Of a DNA stretch of 64,000 nucleotides, positions 42,788 through 54,535 are shown in pieces. The translations under genes and the position numbers were made by a program. Positions within the stretch are counted from its first letter, which is position 1. Each line of letters opens with the position of its first letter. The notes under the pieces were generated by a model. That model had not been told where the DNA came from. It searched no databases and saw nothing but the letters and a program-made list of their open reading frames with translations. Origin of the DNA: Plutella xylostella (taxonomy: Eukaryota; Arthropoda; Insecta; Lepidoptera; Plutellidae); NCBI RefSeq assembly GCF_932276165.1, contig NC_063982.1:5349501-5413500 (forward strand), in the 5' to 3' direction.

Positions 42788-44036
42788 ATATGTCTGCCTT
42801 GAGAATAGTCTCTATTCTCTGTCTGTAGTTCTTTAAAGAAAGTCAATAAATTATTATATAAAGGTGCGTTGAACGGAACCAAAACGCACCCCTCAATATA
42901 TTGTTGATAAAATCCAGGAAAAAATACACTTTTTTGTGCGTAAGCACCTGTTTCTTAACGGTTTTAACAAATGGCCATTTTGAAGCCGAGTCCGTTTATT
43001 AATCACAGGAGGGTCACTCTATCTTCTATAACATTATTTCTGATGTAGACAAATTCTAGATTACGAAAAACTAATTTTCGGAGCGTTGCCGCGCTAACCA
43101 CAGCTCTAGATAGTTCTTTGTCACGCTTACTCTTAGATTAAAAATATAGGAACAAGATGGTGTGTCGCATACAAATAACAAAACTGTCCGCATTTTATTA
43201 CTGTCAAACCATTATAAGTTCAACCTAATGACAACTTACCAATGAATAAAGACACAAATCTTCTAACCAAAATAATTCAAAATAAGAGCGCAGTGTTAGT
43301 GGTCGGGTATGAAAATTATTTCAAGTCGTTTCTTTTGCACTGACACTCCATACTCCATCTTGTCCGTATATTGATAATCTAAGCACTACAACAAAAAGGA
43401 ATCGTGGTTCTTTTTCGTACTCTAGAATGACCTCCCATATCTTTCGCTTCTGCCGCACAGTCGATAAAAATCTAGATTAAAACAGTCTGAATTGTAAAAC
43501 CTAAAGCAGTCTAGGTAGCTACATAATGATTGTATATTGTTATCCAACGTCTGTGTTTATCCAACTGTAAGGTTTATATCCAAACATACCTCGTTGATTG
43601 TATGCAACGTAACTATGTAGGTAGGCAACATATAATTTACTTAAGTACATAATGTATAATCTATTCTGTGTGTTTATTTTTGCGTCATAATCCGGTCAAA
43701 AGACTATACTTTTGCTTATATATTGGTGTACACCAATGTCTTTTTTAAGTAAAATGACCAAACTTATACTCTGTCCATTATATATTGTTTTTTTGACATT
43801 CAAAATCCAATACATATTTGACGACTGCAAATAAAAACCAACTTTACTTACCAGACATAAGGAAACGTCTAAAATACAATAACATAGTGAAAGCTCTATG
43901 TTAGGGTGTTTTTTTCAGGGTACTTATGTGGTTTTTTGTGCAAATAAAGTGTAGGCACAGTATTTTAGTATCGTATTTTATGATTTGAACCATGTTTGAC
44001 ATTTTGAATCTTCAAATTGCATTATTTTGTTCCAGA
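42788..44036. other. No gene seen
   Basis: AT-rich sequence upstream of the PID-domain gene. No clear promoter or repeat recognised. A possible acceptor, TTTTGTTCCAG, ends at 44036 just before the coding exon. Confidence 0.4.
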
Positions 44037-44122
44037 TATGTAATGTTGGAAGAAGGACCTAATTTCAAGAAGATGATAAAATAGAACAGTGACGGTTCAA
44101 TAAAAGATTTTCTAAATCCAAG

Positions 44123-47100
44123 ATGGCGGAAAACGAAGGTCCTGTGACGATAGACGATCTGCCCATCGCGTTCCAAGTAAGCTTTCTAAATCTAGATAGA
44201 ATACAGGTTGTTTAAAAAGTACAAATCAATCGAATCCGGAACGTAATCCGACAAAGAACTATGGTCACTGACATAGCTCACCGAGTTAGTAAGCCTAAGT
44301 GGCAGTGGGCTGGTCACATCTGTCGAAGAACCGATGACCGATGGGGTAAACGTGTTCTGGAGTGGAGGCCGCGACTAGGCAAACGTAGTGTGGGACGCCC
44401 TCCGGCTAGATGGGGTGACGACTTGCGAAAGGTGGCTGGTTATGATTGGATGCGGAAAGCTAAATATCGCATCCAGTGGCGTGCTTTGGGAGAGGCATAC
44501 GTCCAGCAGTGGACTGCTATAGGCTAATGATGAAAAAGTACACTCACGAGCAATGAAAAAGTTCCAGTGACAATAGCACCAACTTAAATAACTCCTAAAC
44601 GGAAAAACGCACCGTCTGCGCAATATTGAAGTGAATTAAACAGCGCAGAATATATTACCAACTGAAAAGTAAAATAATCAAATTCTAAGTTAAATGTTTA
44701 AATCGTTGGGGACATTTGGTGTCGGAGTTTTGAAAATTGAGCTTTTCATAGATCGCGAGTGTATTGTGTATATTTATACCTACATTATATTCTGCAACCA
44801 ATCTAGATCTAGCTAGGTAATTAAAAAGTGCATTAGCATGAGAATTTTTAGAACACTTAGGCACTAGTCTAGGCTAGACGTGATTGCAAAACTACATTTG
44901 GAGTAATGTGTAATTTTTAAGACCAGATTTGATCAAAATCTCAATAAGGTAAGCACACGATAAGAACAAAAAAAACGCACACTTTAAAATCAGTCCAAAC
45001 GTTAAAAAACTAACGATGCCACCATACAACAATAACATAACAACCTAATTTGCAAGCTGGGGTCAACAACAGCTATTTAAGTCTAATCTCGACGAATAAT
45101 AAATTATATATCCGATAATCAACTCAGTCACACCTAGCAAGCATATAGCACAATGATATACACATACGAAAACCTTTTCACGTAGAGAACACCGTTATTC
45201 TTTTGTCTGTCTGTCCGTCCGCTTACAATGAAATAGGAAATCGTATGGAAATAGCTGAATTGTATGTATTTATAGAGTGTTGAAAGAGTGATCATAACAT
45301 ATAATCATAGTCAAGCATACATTAAATACATACAATACAAAACACAATATAACTCGAAAAAAAACACATTACAAAGTGAGAGTAATCTCAATACCTATGC
45401 CTTATCGCTAAAAGCGATATCTTTCAGGCAACTTGTGGGTGAATTAAAGCCTTATGGAGTAAAAAAGGAAGGTGTACACTTATTGCATTTAGATAAACTT
45501 TGCAATCCTGTACGTGGCTCTCTTGAGTGGAACGAGTATCTAACGTCTAATCTTCACCCTTTTACCTTAAGTCTAGTCAGAGGCCTTCGGGCGGCGTGAA
45601 AACATCTGACAGTCGAGTTGCCCACTTACCCGACAACTCTCTCAGCACAAGCTTGCTTGTGTTGGGGTCCACCAACCCGCACTTGGCCAACGTGATGGAC
45701 CAGGCCTAAACTCTTCCTTCATTGGATAGTGACCCGTGCCCCAGCAGTGGGGAAGTGATGGGTCGTGAAAAAATATTGCCTTGTCGGACTCTTGTTGGTG
45801 CAACCATACAAATAATGGTAACAGGCGCTATAATTTAAATTACCCATACCCATGGTAATTTTTAACTTAATGGGGCCAACATTAGTGGACTTTCTAAAGT
45901 CATCACAGGCAATATTGCGCGTTAATTCAACTGTACTCCCATTTGCATTCTGTTAGCGTAATCATTTGGAATTACTGCTGTCATTTCCACTGTGGGTGAA
46001 ATAATGTAGGGACACAAAACCTGAGCAACAACGATGTTTAATACGAACAAAAACAAAATAAAAAAACCTATCCGCAATTTCATCATCAGCCAATAATCAT
46101 CCACTGCTGGACATAGGCCTCTCCCAAGGAGCGCCACAAGACTCGGTCCTCGGCCTTCCTCATCCAACCACTACCCCCCACTATCCGCAATTTCTTCACT
46201 GTCAAACCGTTTAAACCTCTAGAGATGGATGCAAAAGACCTAAAATTTCACAACTTTCAGTTTTCGGCGGCTGCAAACTAAACTTTGTCTGAACCTTGTC
46301 GTCGGTATCCACAATATATGTCATCGTATGAGGTCTCTGGGTCTCTAGAGGTTTAGTTCAACCTAATGACAACCATTTTACCTCTGAATAAAGTCGCAAT
46401 GTCTTCTTATCCGAACTAATTCTAAATAAGAGCGAAAAGGTGTGTTATTTGTCGAGACGTTTCTTTTGCCATTACTATATCGGCTTCGGTGACCAAGCCA
46501 GGAACATCCATTTAATATTGTATGGTGTACGTTACTAGTTTTATACAAACACCTATATTTCTTTGTCTCCATGACCTCCACTCTCGACACAACATATTAT
46601 TATTATCTCATCGGTAGGTAGGTACTAATGAGGTTACTCTATACTGACGAAAAACGAACTAACGAGAGCTGTCGTGCAATCGGCACGTTTACTACAACGA
46701 GATAGAGTCGTGGCTCGCGAAACTTAGTTTTTCGTGATATAGAGTGACCTCTCCGGGCCCCGGAAGCACTCATGCGTGAGCTGATGACGTCACATCCGGT
46801 TTAGACCCTGCTCCAATTATCAACGATTATACATGTATGCATATACAGAAGGACGACCGAATGGTGCAGTGGTTAGTGACCCTGACTGCTGTGCCGACGG
46901 TGCGGAGTTCGGTTCTCGGCTGGGGTACATATTTGTTTAAAGACACAGTCATATTTGTACTAGGGTCTATGTCACTCTATGTATGTATCTGTGAAGATAT
47001 ATCAGCTGTCCGATACCCATATTACAGTTCTGCCAAGCTTGGTTTTGGATTGGACATATTATTATTACAAACCCCCTTATTATGAAACGAAGACTAAAGA

Positions 47101-50100
47101 TAGTTCTGGTACCAGCTTTACACTACAGATTTTTTAGAAAACTCTGGATTTTAAACAGTTCTAAACCAGTACTATATTTAGTCTACGTTTTATAATAAGG
47201 CTGTACACAAAACGTTAGGCATCATCATCCAGCCACTATGACTGACGGCTGAATGGTGTAGTTGTTTAGTGGCCCTGTCTGCTATGCCGAAGGTCCCGGG
47301 TTCGATTCCCGGCTGGGGCAGATATTTGTTTAAAAGCAGATATTTGTACTCGGGTCTTGGTATCTATTTGTGTAGATATATCAGCTGTCCGACACCCATA
47401 AGTTTCTGTCTAGCTTGGGGTCGGATGGCCGTGTGTGAGATGTCCTTACATATTTATTATATTTATTCATACTATATTTAACCGAATCCTATCTCCTGTC
47501 TTCAGGTGAAGTACCTCGGGCAGAGCGACGCTCGAGGGTTGTGGGGCATCAAACACACGAGACGACCTGTCGACCTCATGGTGGCTGCTGCCAAGGCTCT
47601 ACCTCCAGGTAAGAATGAGGTTTCTTCTTCATGAAACAGATTGCCATGGCCCAAATTATCGATGACTCGTCCGTAGTCGAGCCAGCTTCAGTGACCGTAA
47701 CTGATGACTGAGGTTAAGCAACACATGGCACGGTCAGCCATTCGATGGGTGACCGATTTCAAGTGGTTGTTTTCTGGACGCTTCCGTGCTTCGGACGGCA
47801 CGTTAAGCTGTGCGTGCCGGTTGCTGCTTCGGCAGCAGTTGTTAATTTTGGTCAGAGGCTATCGGGCACCTTGAGAATATCTGACAGTCGGGTTGCCCAC
47901 TTATGGTTCTGCTGTTTTAAAAAGCTGTACTCCAGATTGGGTCCCGTTCAATTGATGACTTATATTATTTGCTGACTATTTTTTTCTTGCTGTCTCGATC
48001 ACCCTTGATTTTGGAGGTGTTATTAAAACGCGATGTCATCTTTACGAGTTGAAAATATCAATTATTTATGTTTTTTCCCATTACCCTCCCAAAATTTAAA
48101 GCGTTTTATAAACCCTAACCTTTTCCCCTTTCAGGCCAAATCCTGCCAATAGTCAAACTCCTAATATCAGTCGACGGCGTATTCCTAGAAACAGTCAACA
48201 CTAACAAGAAGGAAGAGTTCGAGCATATGTCTGTCTTCTTCAACATCGAGAGCATCAGCTATGGCGTCCAGGACCTGGTCTACACCAGGGTCTTCTCCAT
48301 GATAATTGTCAAGGATGCGGCTGACGGGAAAGGGCTGAACCCTTTCGAATGCCATGCCTTCGTTTGTGAGTCCAGGTATGGTTATGATCCTAATCCTAAC
48401 TAATATTATAAATGCGAAAGTAACTGTGTCTGTCTGTCTGTCTGTCTGTTACTCTTTCACGCCATAACTACTGGACGGATTTGAATGAAATTTGTTTTAT
48501 ATATGGTCTAGACCCTGGGAAAGAACACAGGCTACTTTTTATCCCGGAACTCCCACGGGATTTTTTTTTAAGGCGAAGCGAAGCTCGCGGGAACAGCTAG
48601 TTATCATAATAATACATATAAGTGTTTATTATTCGCCATTACGATAATATAATTATCTTATCTTAGTTAACAGAAGGCCTGAACAGTATACATAATATAT
48701 TATCTACAAAATACCTATCTTTCGAACCGTATCAATTAGATGTATTATTATCGTGGAATATCGCAAAATACTACCGAGATAATTTTTATGAAATTTGCAG
48801 ATATCCTGAAAATTACTATGTCCTTATCTTTTTTGCAATAAAAACTGTAAGAATAGGTACCTATATAGCGATTCAGATTTCAGTATTATTGTTATCTCTG
48901 AAAATATTCAGGTCAGTCAAGATATCTATCGTAACCTAAATAGTATCTAGATGAGAATGTAGACATACTTATCAGATGGGCAGAGATAAATTTTGACAAG
49001 CATTATCTTAACTTAATATTTTTCACACCTAACGTCTAGTACAGTACGTAAAAGTATTATCTGACTACCTATTTATTTCAAAGTAGAGTTCAACTGTTTT
49101 TGGGATGACAAAAACCCTAGACACACAGACCTCCCCCCCCCCCCCCCTACAGACCCCTAGACACCTAGACAATATCTTCAATATTGTGCAATATGATTGA
49201 TCGTCTAGGGTTAATATTGAAGATTGTGCAAACGTCATTTGGATACAAAACGCAATTCAATGTTATTGCACAATATTGACATAATTATATTTCACAATAT
49301 TATTGTAGGTCTAGGGCGCGCCTAATGCGGCTAATCCTGGGTATAAGATCCCGGGTTCGATTCCCGGCTGTGGCAGATATTTGTTTAAAGACAGATATTT
49401 GTACTCGGGTCTTGGGTGTTGATATTTATATTTAGTATTTGTGTAAATATATCAGCTATCCGACACCCATAACCACAGAATAATAACTAGTACCAGGTAC
49501 AGAAGCCCATCTTCGCAATGGCTTGCAAAGAAATATGACTCCATCCCATAAGCAATAAGATCTAATTTAGATCGCGTTCCGGCCGCACACGTTTTTATTT
49601 ACTTACCTACCAATTAATTTTTGAGGGAATATGCGCCTTATTTCACTGGACTACGGTGCATAATAAGTTATACGTGGTTATACGCATTGAAAAAGAAGCC
49701 ACCTTAGGGTTGCCTCAGCACCACAGACTACAACGTTTACTAAGCAACGGACTGACTTTGTAAAAAGAATGTCATGTTTTAAAACAAAATTAATTTGAAT
49801 TTAGAATACAAAGCTATTCCAAACTTTTTTTCTATTGGAAATAACCAGTAAAAACAATAACAATTTCATAGTTAAGATATTTTGAAGTACATAAAATATG
49901 TATGAATACCTAAAACATTTAATTTTGTGAAAACATGTTTTTTTTTGGTTATAATTTATATTATGGATATAATTTATATTATGATACAGAACGTGTTAGT
50001 TTCGTTAAGCACTAATCCCACTCAGCGCACATTTTATAATCGATTCATTAATGCATTTTGAAGGTAGTTGTGTCTGTAAATTTAATACTTTAACGAAAAC

Positions 50101-52326
50101 AAAATTGGAATAGACTTTGTTCAACGTGGAGAAAAAAAAGGGTTTGTAGTTCGGATTAATTTCATTTCAAATAAGGAACGTAGAAGAAATCAATAAAATA
50201 CTTAGGACGTCTTGCACAACAAAGTTAAATAAAATTAAATCTATGACCTCTTGCTCTGACATTATACTGTCAGAGCAAGAGACAAACTATTTAATTTTAT
50301 TTAACTTTTAGACTTGGGTAGCTCGCGAGGGAAAGATAAAAATGAGTAACTTCATCCCATATTTCCTTTCTTTCTTTCAATCACTTGAGACAATTATTTA
50401 TCTTCTTATCACTTACTCACAAAGACTATAGGGAGTAATATGAACCCGAGTTTCACCGAGACTCCGCGAGTAACTTCGTTCAGTGAATCGCTCTTGCTCT
50501 TTCGTGTATGTTGATCTCGCTCATCTACCGATCCCTAACAAAGAAGATACGCGCAGGAGTACATTTTTTGTTAAAAGTAAACTGAATTAACTTTTAATAA
50601 TGTCAAAATAGGGTGCGCTATTGATAAGAACTTTAAGTTAAACTACTAAAATTACTGATGTTAAAATTCTAAGTATGATGTTTTAGAATTTTGTTTGAAA
50701 GCTATCTTAAATATACCATCTTTACAAGATTATTAGAAAAATATTTTTTCCATTGTTATTAACATTCATGCATCTTTTCCACATTTCACTCTTTTCATCG
50801 TAGGGATTCACCTTTCAATTGATGCACTGAGCAATCGGAGCGAAAAGATAAGAAGATAAGAAAGAAAGATACGCATCTTTGAGGGAAATGAAATGTATCT
50901 CTCTTTTCTCTTTGGTGATACATTTTTCGCATGTCTATTAACTTTGTTGTGCAAGACGCCCTTAGATTAGTTTTACCTGTCAGCATCTTTTGGTAATCTA
51001 AAAAAAATTAAATTTGGATCACGATCCGTATTTAAGCAATTAAATACGGCACAGTATTTTTTTGCTGCTTTTTTTTCTTTTTATGTCCATTTTTCTATTC
51101 ATAATTTTTAATAAATACCTAAATACGACATTTATAAACTAGTACAAAATAGGAACAAATAGCGCGCGCGTGTATCGTCTTCCGCTTGCGGCAGCCGACT
51201 AGATTTGCCCCATCGATGGGGCAGGCGCCAGGCTGGCGCCTGCGCCGCCCATGCGCGGAGTGACACAGGCCTGCCATAACTCAGGTTCTGCCTAGCTTGG
51301 GGTCGAATGGCCGTGTGTGAGATGTCCCTAAATATTTATTTATTATTTATATATTTCCAGGAATGCGGCCCGGAGACTCACGTACTCCCTGGCAGCAGCG
51401 TTCCAGGACTACTCCAGGAGAGTCAAGGAGATGCAGACCTCACCAGGTATCACTATACTCACTAATAGTGTTATATATACAGGGTGATTCTTTCGTAGGT
51501 GCATATCCGGAAGTATGTTACAGAGCTCTTCATTCTGAACAACTTTTGTTATAATGACCTTGATATAACGAAATAAAAAGATGCTTTCCCATACAAAAAT
51601 TTGTTGTTTACGTGACACTGTGTATGGGGAGTAGATTTTTTTTTCGAGAATATCCCAAGGTCATTATAACAACAGTTGTTCAGAGTAAAGAGCTCTGTAA
51701 CATACTTCCGGATATGCACCTACGAAAGACTCATCCTGTATCGTCATCACGTCTTCAGAACCCATCACGTGCCCACTGCGGGGGCGCGGGTCTCCTTCCA
51801 ATGAAGGGGTTTTTTAGACCTAGTCCACCACGCTGGTTTAGTGCGGGTTGGTGGACTGTAATATAATAATAATAATATATGGGGACATCTCATAAAAGGC
51901 CATCCGACCAAAAGCTGAGCCGAGCCTGTAATGTGGGTATCAGACAGCTGATATACAATGTATATCAGCTACATACGCAAATACATAGATACATATTTAC
52001 ATTTGACCCGAAAACATATTTAATATCTGTCTTAAAGCAAATATCTGCCACGGCCAAATCGAACCCGGAACCTTCATAATATAGATCATATTTATTACTT
52101 ACACACACACACTCACGCCTTGTACTAATGTACTCCCTTGCGGGGTAGGCAGAGGTGCATTGCTGCACCCACTACGCCATTCGGCCGTCTATTTATTACT
52201 TACTTACAGATTTTTTTATAAAATGTTTCAGATGGATTCGAAAGACCACCAAGACTAAAGAAGAAATTCGCCATAGACCTGAGAACCCCGGAAGAAATAG
52301 AAGCGGACCTGGAAACTGAAGCCTGA
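44123..52326 (+). CDS. PID/PTB-domain protein, five exons, 192 residues
   Basis: Exons 44123-44176, 47506-47608, 48135-48375, 51361-51446 and 52232-52326 have GT donors and AG acceptors, and phases match at every join (0, 1, 2, 1); total 579 bases. The product begins MAENEGPVTIDDLP and contains one phosphotyrosine-interaction domain (residues about 17-150; VKYLGQSDARGLWGIK and LLISVDGV blocks, FECHAFVCES and a C-terminal helix LTYSLAAAFQDYSRR). Such domains bind NPxY-type peptides of membrane receptors; the protein is likely a small cytoplasmic adaptor. It has no signal peptide or membrane segment. The tail is charged and ends DLETEA. An acceptor at 44036 hints at an upstream noncoding exon. 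Polyadenylation signals AATAAA are at 52866 and 53301. Orthologue not identified. Confidence 0.88.
44216..44763 (+). repeat. RTE-like LINE fragment and CACTC MITE in intron 1
   Basis: 44216-44526 is the C-terminal part of an RTE-like LINE ORF (KWQWAGHICRR, GRPPARWGDDLRKVAG, LGEAYVQQW) with an open frame of about 88 codons. 44539-44763 is a CACTC-family MITE (CACTCACGAGCAATGAAAAA and ATCGCGAGTGT). These are intronic insertions. Confidence 0.8.
44764..46850. other. Rest of intron 1, repeats and unassigned sequence
   Basis: Contains a SINE-type fragment at 45590-45765 (CTGACAGTCGAGTTGCCCAC to CCCCAGCAGTGGGG) and an inverted RTE-like 3' end at 46085-46180 (CATCCACTGCTGGACATAGG). No other gene recognised. 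Confidence 0.5.
46851..47460 (+). repeat. Two tRNA-derived SINE copies with a MITE between them
   Basis: 46851-47055 is a worn SINE (GACCGAATGGTGCAGTGG head). 47240-47460 has an intact B box GGTTCGATTCCC and the GGGGTCGGATGGCC tail. Between them, 47075-47200 is a MITE with ends CCTTATTATGAAACG and its imperfect complement TACGTTTTATAATAAGG. The second SINE ends 45 bases before exon 2. Confidence 0.8.
47665..47910 (-). repeat. SINE-like repeat body in intron 2
   Basis: Reverse of the body of 12764-13120, for example CACATGGCACGGTCAG and TTCCGTGCTTCGGACGGCAC. An open frame inside is a property of the repeat. Confidence 0.7.
48394..48600 (+). repeat. Helitron-like element 18 bp inside intron 3
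   Basis: Complete copy: starts TC after AA (48394), ends GGGAACAGCTAG before T (48600). The splice donor of exon 3 is at 48376, so the element begins 18 bases downstream of it. Best-preserved ends of this family in the window. Confidence 0.75.
48601..51360. other. Rest of intron 3: several repeats, no gene
   Basis: A run of about 16 C at 49132-49147; a SINE head with intact GGTTCGATTCCC at about 49340-49480; a SINE tail at 51285-51355 ending just before exon 4; and an inverted-repeat element at 50205-50962 (listed separately). No coding frame outside the exons is convincing. Confidence 0.55.
50205..50962. repeat. Inverted-repeat DNA element, about 757 bp
   Basis: GGACGTCTTGCACAACAAAG at the left and its complement (with GGGCG) at the right form terminal inverted repeats of about 24 bp. 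Near the left end a second hairpin pairs CTCTTGCTCTGACA with TGTCAGAGCAAGAG (about 50249-50282). No transposase frame; non-autonomous. Confidence 0.75.
51480..51738. repeat. Hairpin MITE in intron 4, TA-flanked
   Basis: CAGGGTGATTCTTTCGTAGG at the left and CCTACGAAAGACTCATCCTG at the right; the arms continue to pair over most of the length. TA on both sides. It starts 33 bases after exon 4. Confidence 0.88.
51755..52190 (-). repeat. SINE fragments in intron 4, composite
   Basis: 51755-51860 is the TCCACCAACCCGCACT-type repeat inverted. 51875-52190 is a SINE whose head has decayed, with a second SINE tail (CTTGTACTAATGTACTCCC) joined to it, ending CCATTCGGCCGTCT. Exon 5 starts about 40 bases later. 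Confidence 0.7.
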
Positions 52327-52551
52327 AGGCCGAAACCATAGACCTAAATATTATAAAAAAACCAAAATAATGATGTCGATTCTGATGGCAGAAATTCTAA
52401 TTTAAAGCTGTCAAACTATATTTTTTCGAGCAAAAAGTAAGATATATGAAAAGGCTAAGAGAGACGAATTTTAAACAAAGCATTTGAAAACATTAAAATT
52501 AGAAATTGTGCCTTCTGAAACGACATCAATAAGACATTAAGCATAGAATTA

Positions 52552-52690
52552 TGGGTCGATTACACCTAACGAGTACAGTGGTGAGACAGTATCCTAGGCC
52601 GATCCTCGACCGATGAACGGCTAGCAAGTGACCGAGCGCGCGGCCGAGGACACTGACTCGCCACTGTACTCGTTAGGTGTAATCGACCCA
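52552..52690. repeat. Inverted-repeat MITE in the 3' UTR, TTA target duplication
   Basis: TGGGTCGATTACACCTAACG at the left and its exact complement at the right; the arms pair for about 33 bases with little mismatch. TTA precedes (52549-52551) and follows (52691-52693), as in PIF/Harbinger insertions. It lies 226 bases after the stop of the PID-domain gene and would be transcribed if the 52866 or 53301 signal is used. Confidence 0.88.
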
Positions 52691-53416
52691 TTAGGCCTAG
52701 CACTCATACCAAAAAAAAATATTTATGCTTAAATAAGTTAGTATAATAACTTGCAATCAGTGGATAGAGTCCGACAATTTAAGTTTGCGACGGGTAAAAA
52801 ATTTGAGATTATTTTATACTTACCAAAAAACGCCTGGTACCAAATGGTTGATGGTCGTAGGTGGTAATAAAAATATTTTATTTGATTTTATTTATGTTGT
52901 AAAGTGAGTGTTTTTGGACTCTAGACTCTGTTTTTCTACGCCAATAGGACAATCGACTGTTGGTAAACCGTTCAAATCTGTCAATTTAGTATCTGAGAAG
53001 AAAAAAACAGACTTTACGTTATATTAAAATTGGTCGCTATGTAGATAACATGTTTTATGGACGGTTTTATACTTTGGTATGTGTATAATATTTATTTAAT
53101 TTAAGATTTATTTGTTTTCTTAGGTATGTAAAACCAAAGCTTTAGTGATTGCTTTGTTAAAATGAGGCTTCTAAATTTTAAGAATAGTATCAGTTTCTAC
53201 TAAATATGTAGGTATTTTATAAATTCATTTATTTTTGTTTAAAGTCTTAAGATTGTAGGTAAAATAGCTGTGTACAAAGGCCATGTTTAATATTATTTGT
53301 AATAAAGTTGTGTTGTAAAAAATGAATATTTTTCATGGTAAGTACCTACTTAAGTATTTTTAGACAGATCCAACTTCACGGGTCGATTTACATTTTGAAT
53401 CTAAATACAATATAAG

Positions 53417-54150
53417 CCCGCGCAGACTGCAAACTTTTAGTCGGCCGATAGTTTGGTCGGGCTCTTAATCAGTATGGAGATGTATGGGAGTGCGCACATA
53501 CAACGATTAGGTATCGGCCGATAAAAAAGTTGGATGGGATTCACGATTACCTTCAAACTAAATTATCGGCTAACTATCGGCCGATGGCTAGATCAGTATG
53601 GCGCTGGTCCGCGCGCGCACACTACCCGATTGTTAGTCGGCCGACTCGGCCGATAGTTTTAATGAGGCATTTCCATGACACTTTAAATGTTTCAAAATCG
53701 TCTTAAACTAGTTAACACTCAATATTATGCATAAAATAACAGGCATGTAGTAATAGTTATCGTTATCGCATATGGTTGAATTCACATCCATTGGGTTTTT
53801 GTACTGGCTTAAAGGACTCGAATCCATGCCAGCCATTAAAAAAATGCAGTGCTGTTGAGTATGCCAGTATCATGCCAGTATGCAGTTTTAGCGCCATCTA
53901 TAATTGTCTATGGTTGTTGTCTATGCTTGAAAATCTCCCATTGCTCCCGAGTTTTGACGCGGGACCGTCATTATGCGACCGCTCACTTCAAAATATGTTT
54001 ACTAACTGAGCGATTCAGTCAGAGCAATCGGCCGACAGTTGTGAACAGTCTGCGCACTACCAACTCAACTATTTAGTTGGTCCAGTGTGCGCGCTAGCAA
54101 CCCAACCCGACCAAACTATCGGCCGACTAAAAGTCTGCAGTCTGCGGGGG
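53417..54150. repeat. Foldback DNA element with TCGGCCGATAGT repeats, 734 bp
   Basis: CCCGCGCAGACTGCAAACTT at the left and its near complement ending CAGTCTGCGGGGG at the right; the arms pair for about 47 bases with few mismatches. TCGGCCGATAGT-type motifs recur inside (near 53440, 53510, 53565 and 53640) in both orientations. No transposase frame. Confidence 0.85.
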
Positions 54151-54197
54151 TCTATTCCCTACTAACTACATGCTTGTTTATATACTAACCACACTAA

Positions 54198-54296
54198 TAC
54201 ACTCCCGAGCAATAAAAAAGTTTCACCTGCCATTGAAGTTCCATATTAAGTCACTGGATCTATTTCTTTGCTTATAAGTAAGTGTATTTTAATAAA
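54198..54296. repeat. CACTC-family MITE, short copy
   Basis: ACACTCCCGAGCAATAAAAA at the left, TTTCTTTGCTTATAAGTAAGTGTA at the right (spaced; partly decayed). About 100 bases, internally deleted. Confidence 0.6.
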
Positions 54297-54343
54297 GAAG
54301 AAATATTTAACAACGGTAAAACTGAAGGCATGCAGGAGATAAA

Positions 54344-54490
54344 TATTAGATAGATAGATAGATAATTCTTTATTGCACACAAACACAGAAATTACAATAA
54401 AATATGCACAACATAGACGGTACAAATGGCGGCCTTATTACTATGAGTAATTTCTTCCAGACTGCCTCGGAGGGGAGAAATTATACAAAA
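54344..54490 (-). repeat. LINE 3' tail ending in a TATC repeat, at the end of the secreted-protein gene
   Basis: On the - strand it runs from the CTCCGAGGCAGTCTGG region through AAGGCCGCCATTTGTACCG to GTGTGCAATAAAG, then ATTATCTATCTATC. AATAAA is at 54374-54369 on the - strand. It begins about 45 bases after the stop codon at 54536, so it may supply that gene's polyadenylation signal. Confidence 0.65.
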
Positions 54491-54535
54491 GAAAAGGGGG
54501 ATTAGATAAGTATTTACTCAAAACTTTAATAAAGA

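Noticed and set aside
49132..49147. Poly-C run as a functional motif
   Set aside because: A simple homopolymer, likely slippage or an assembly weak spot.
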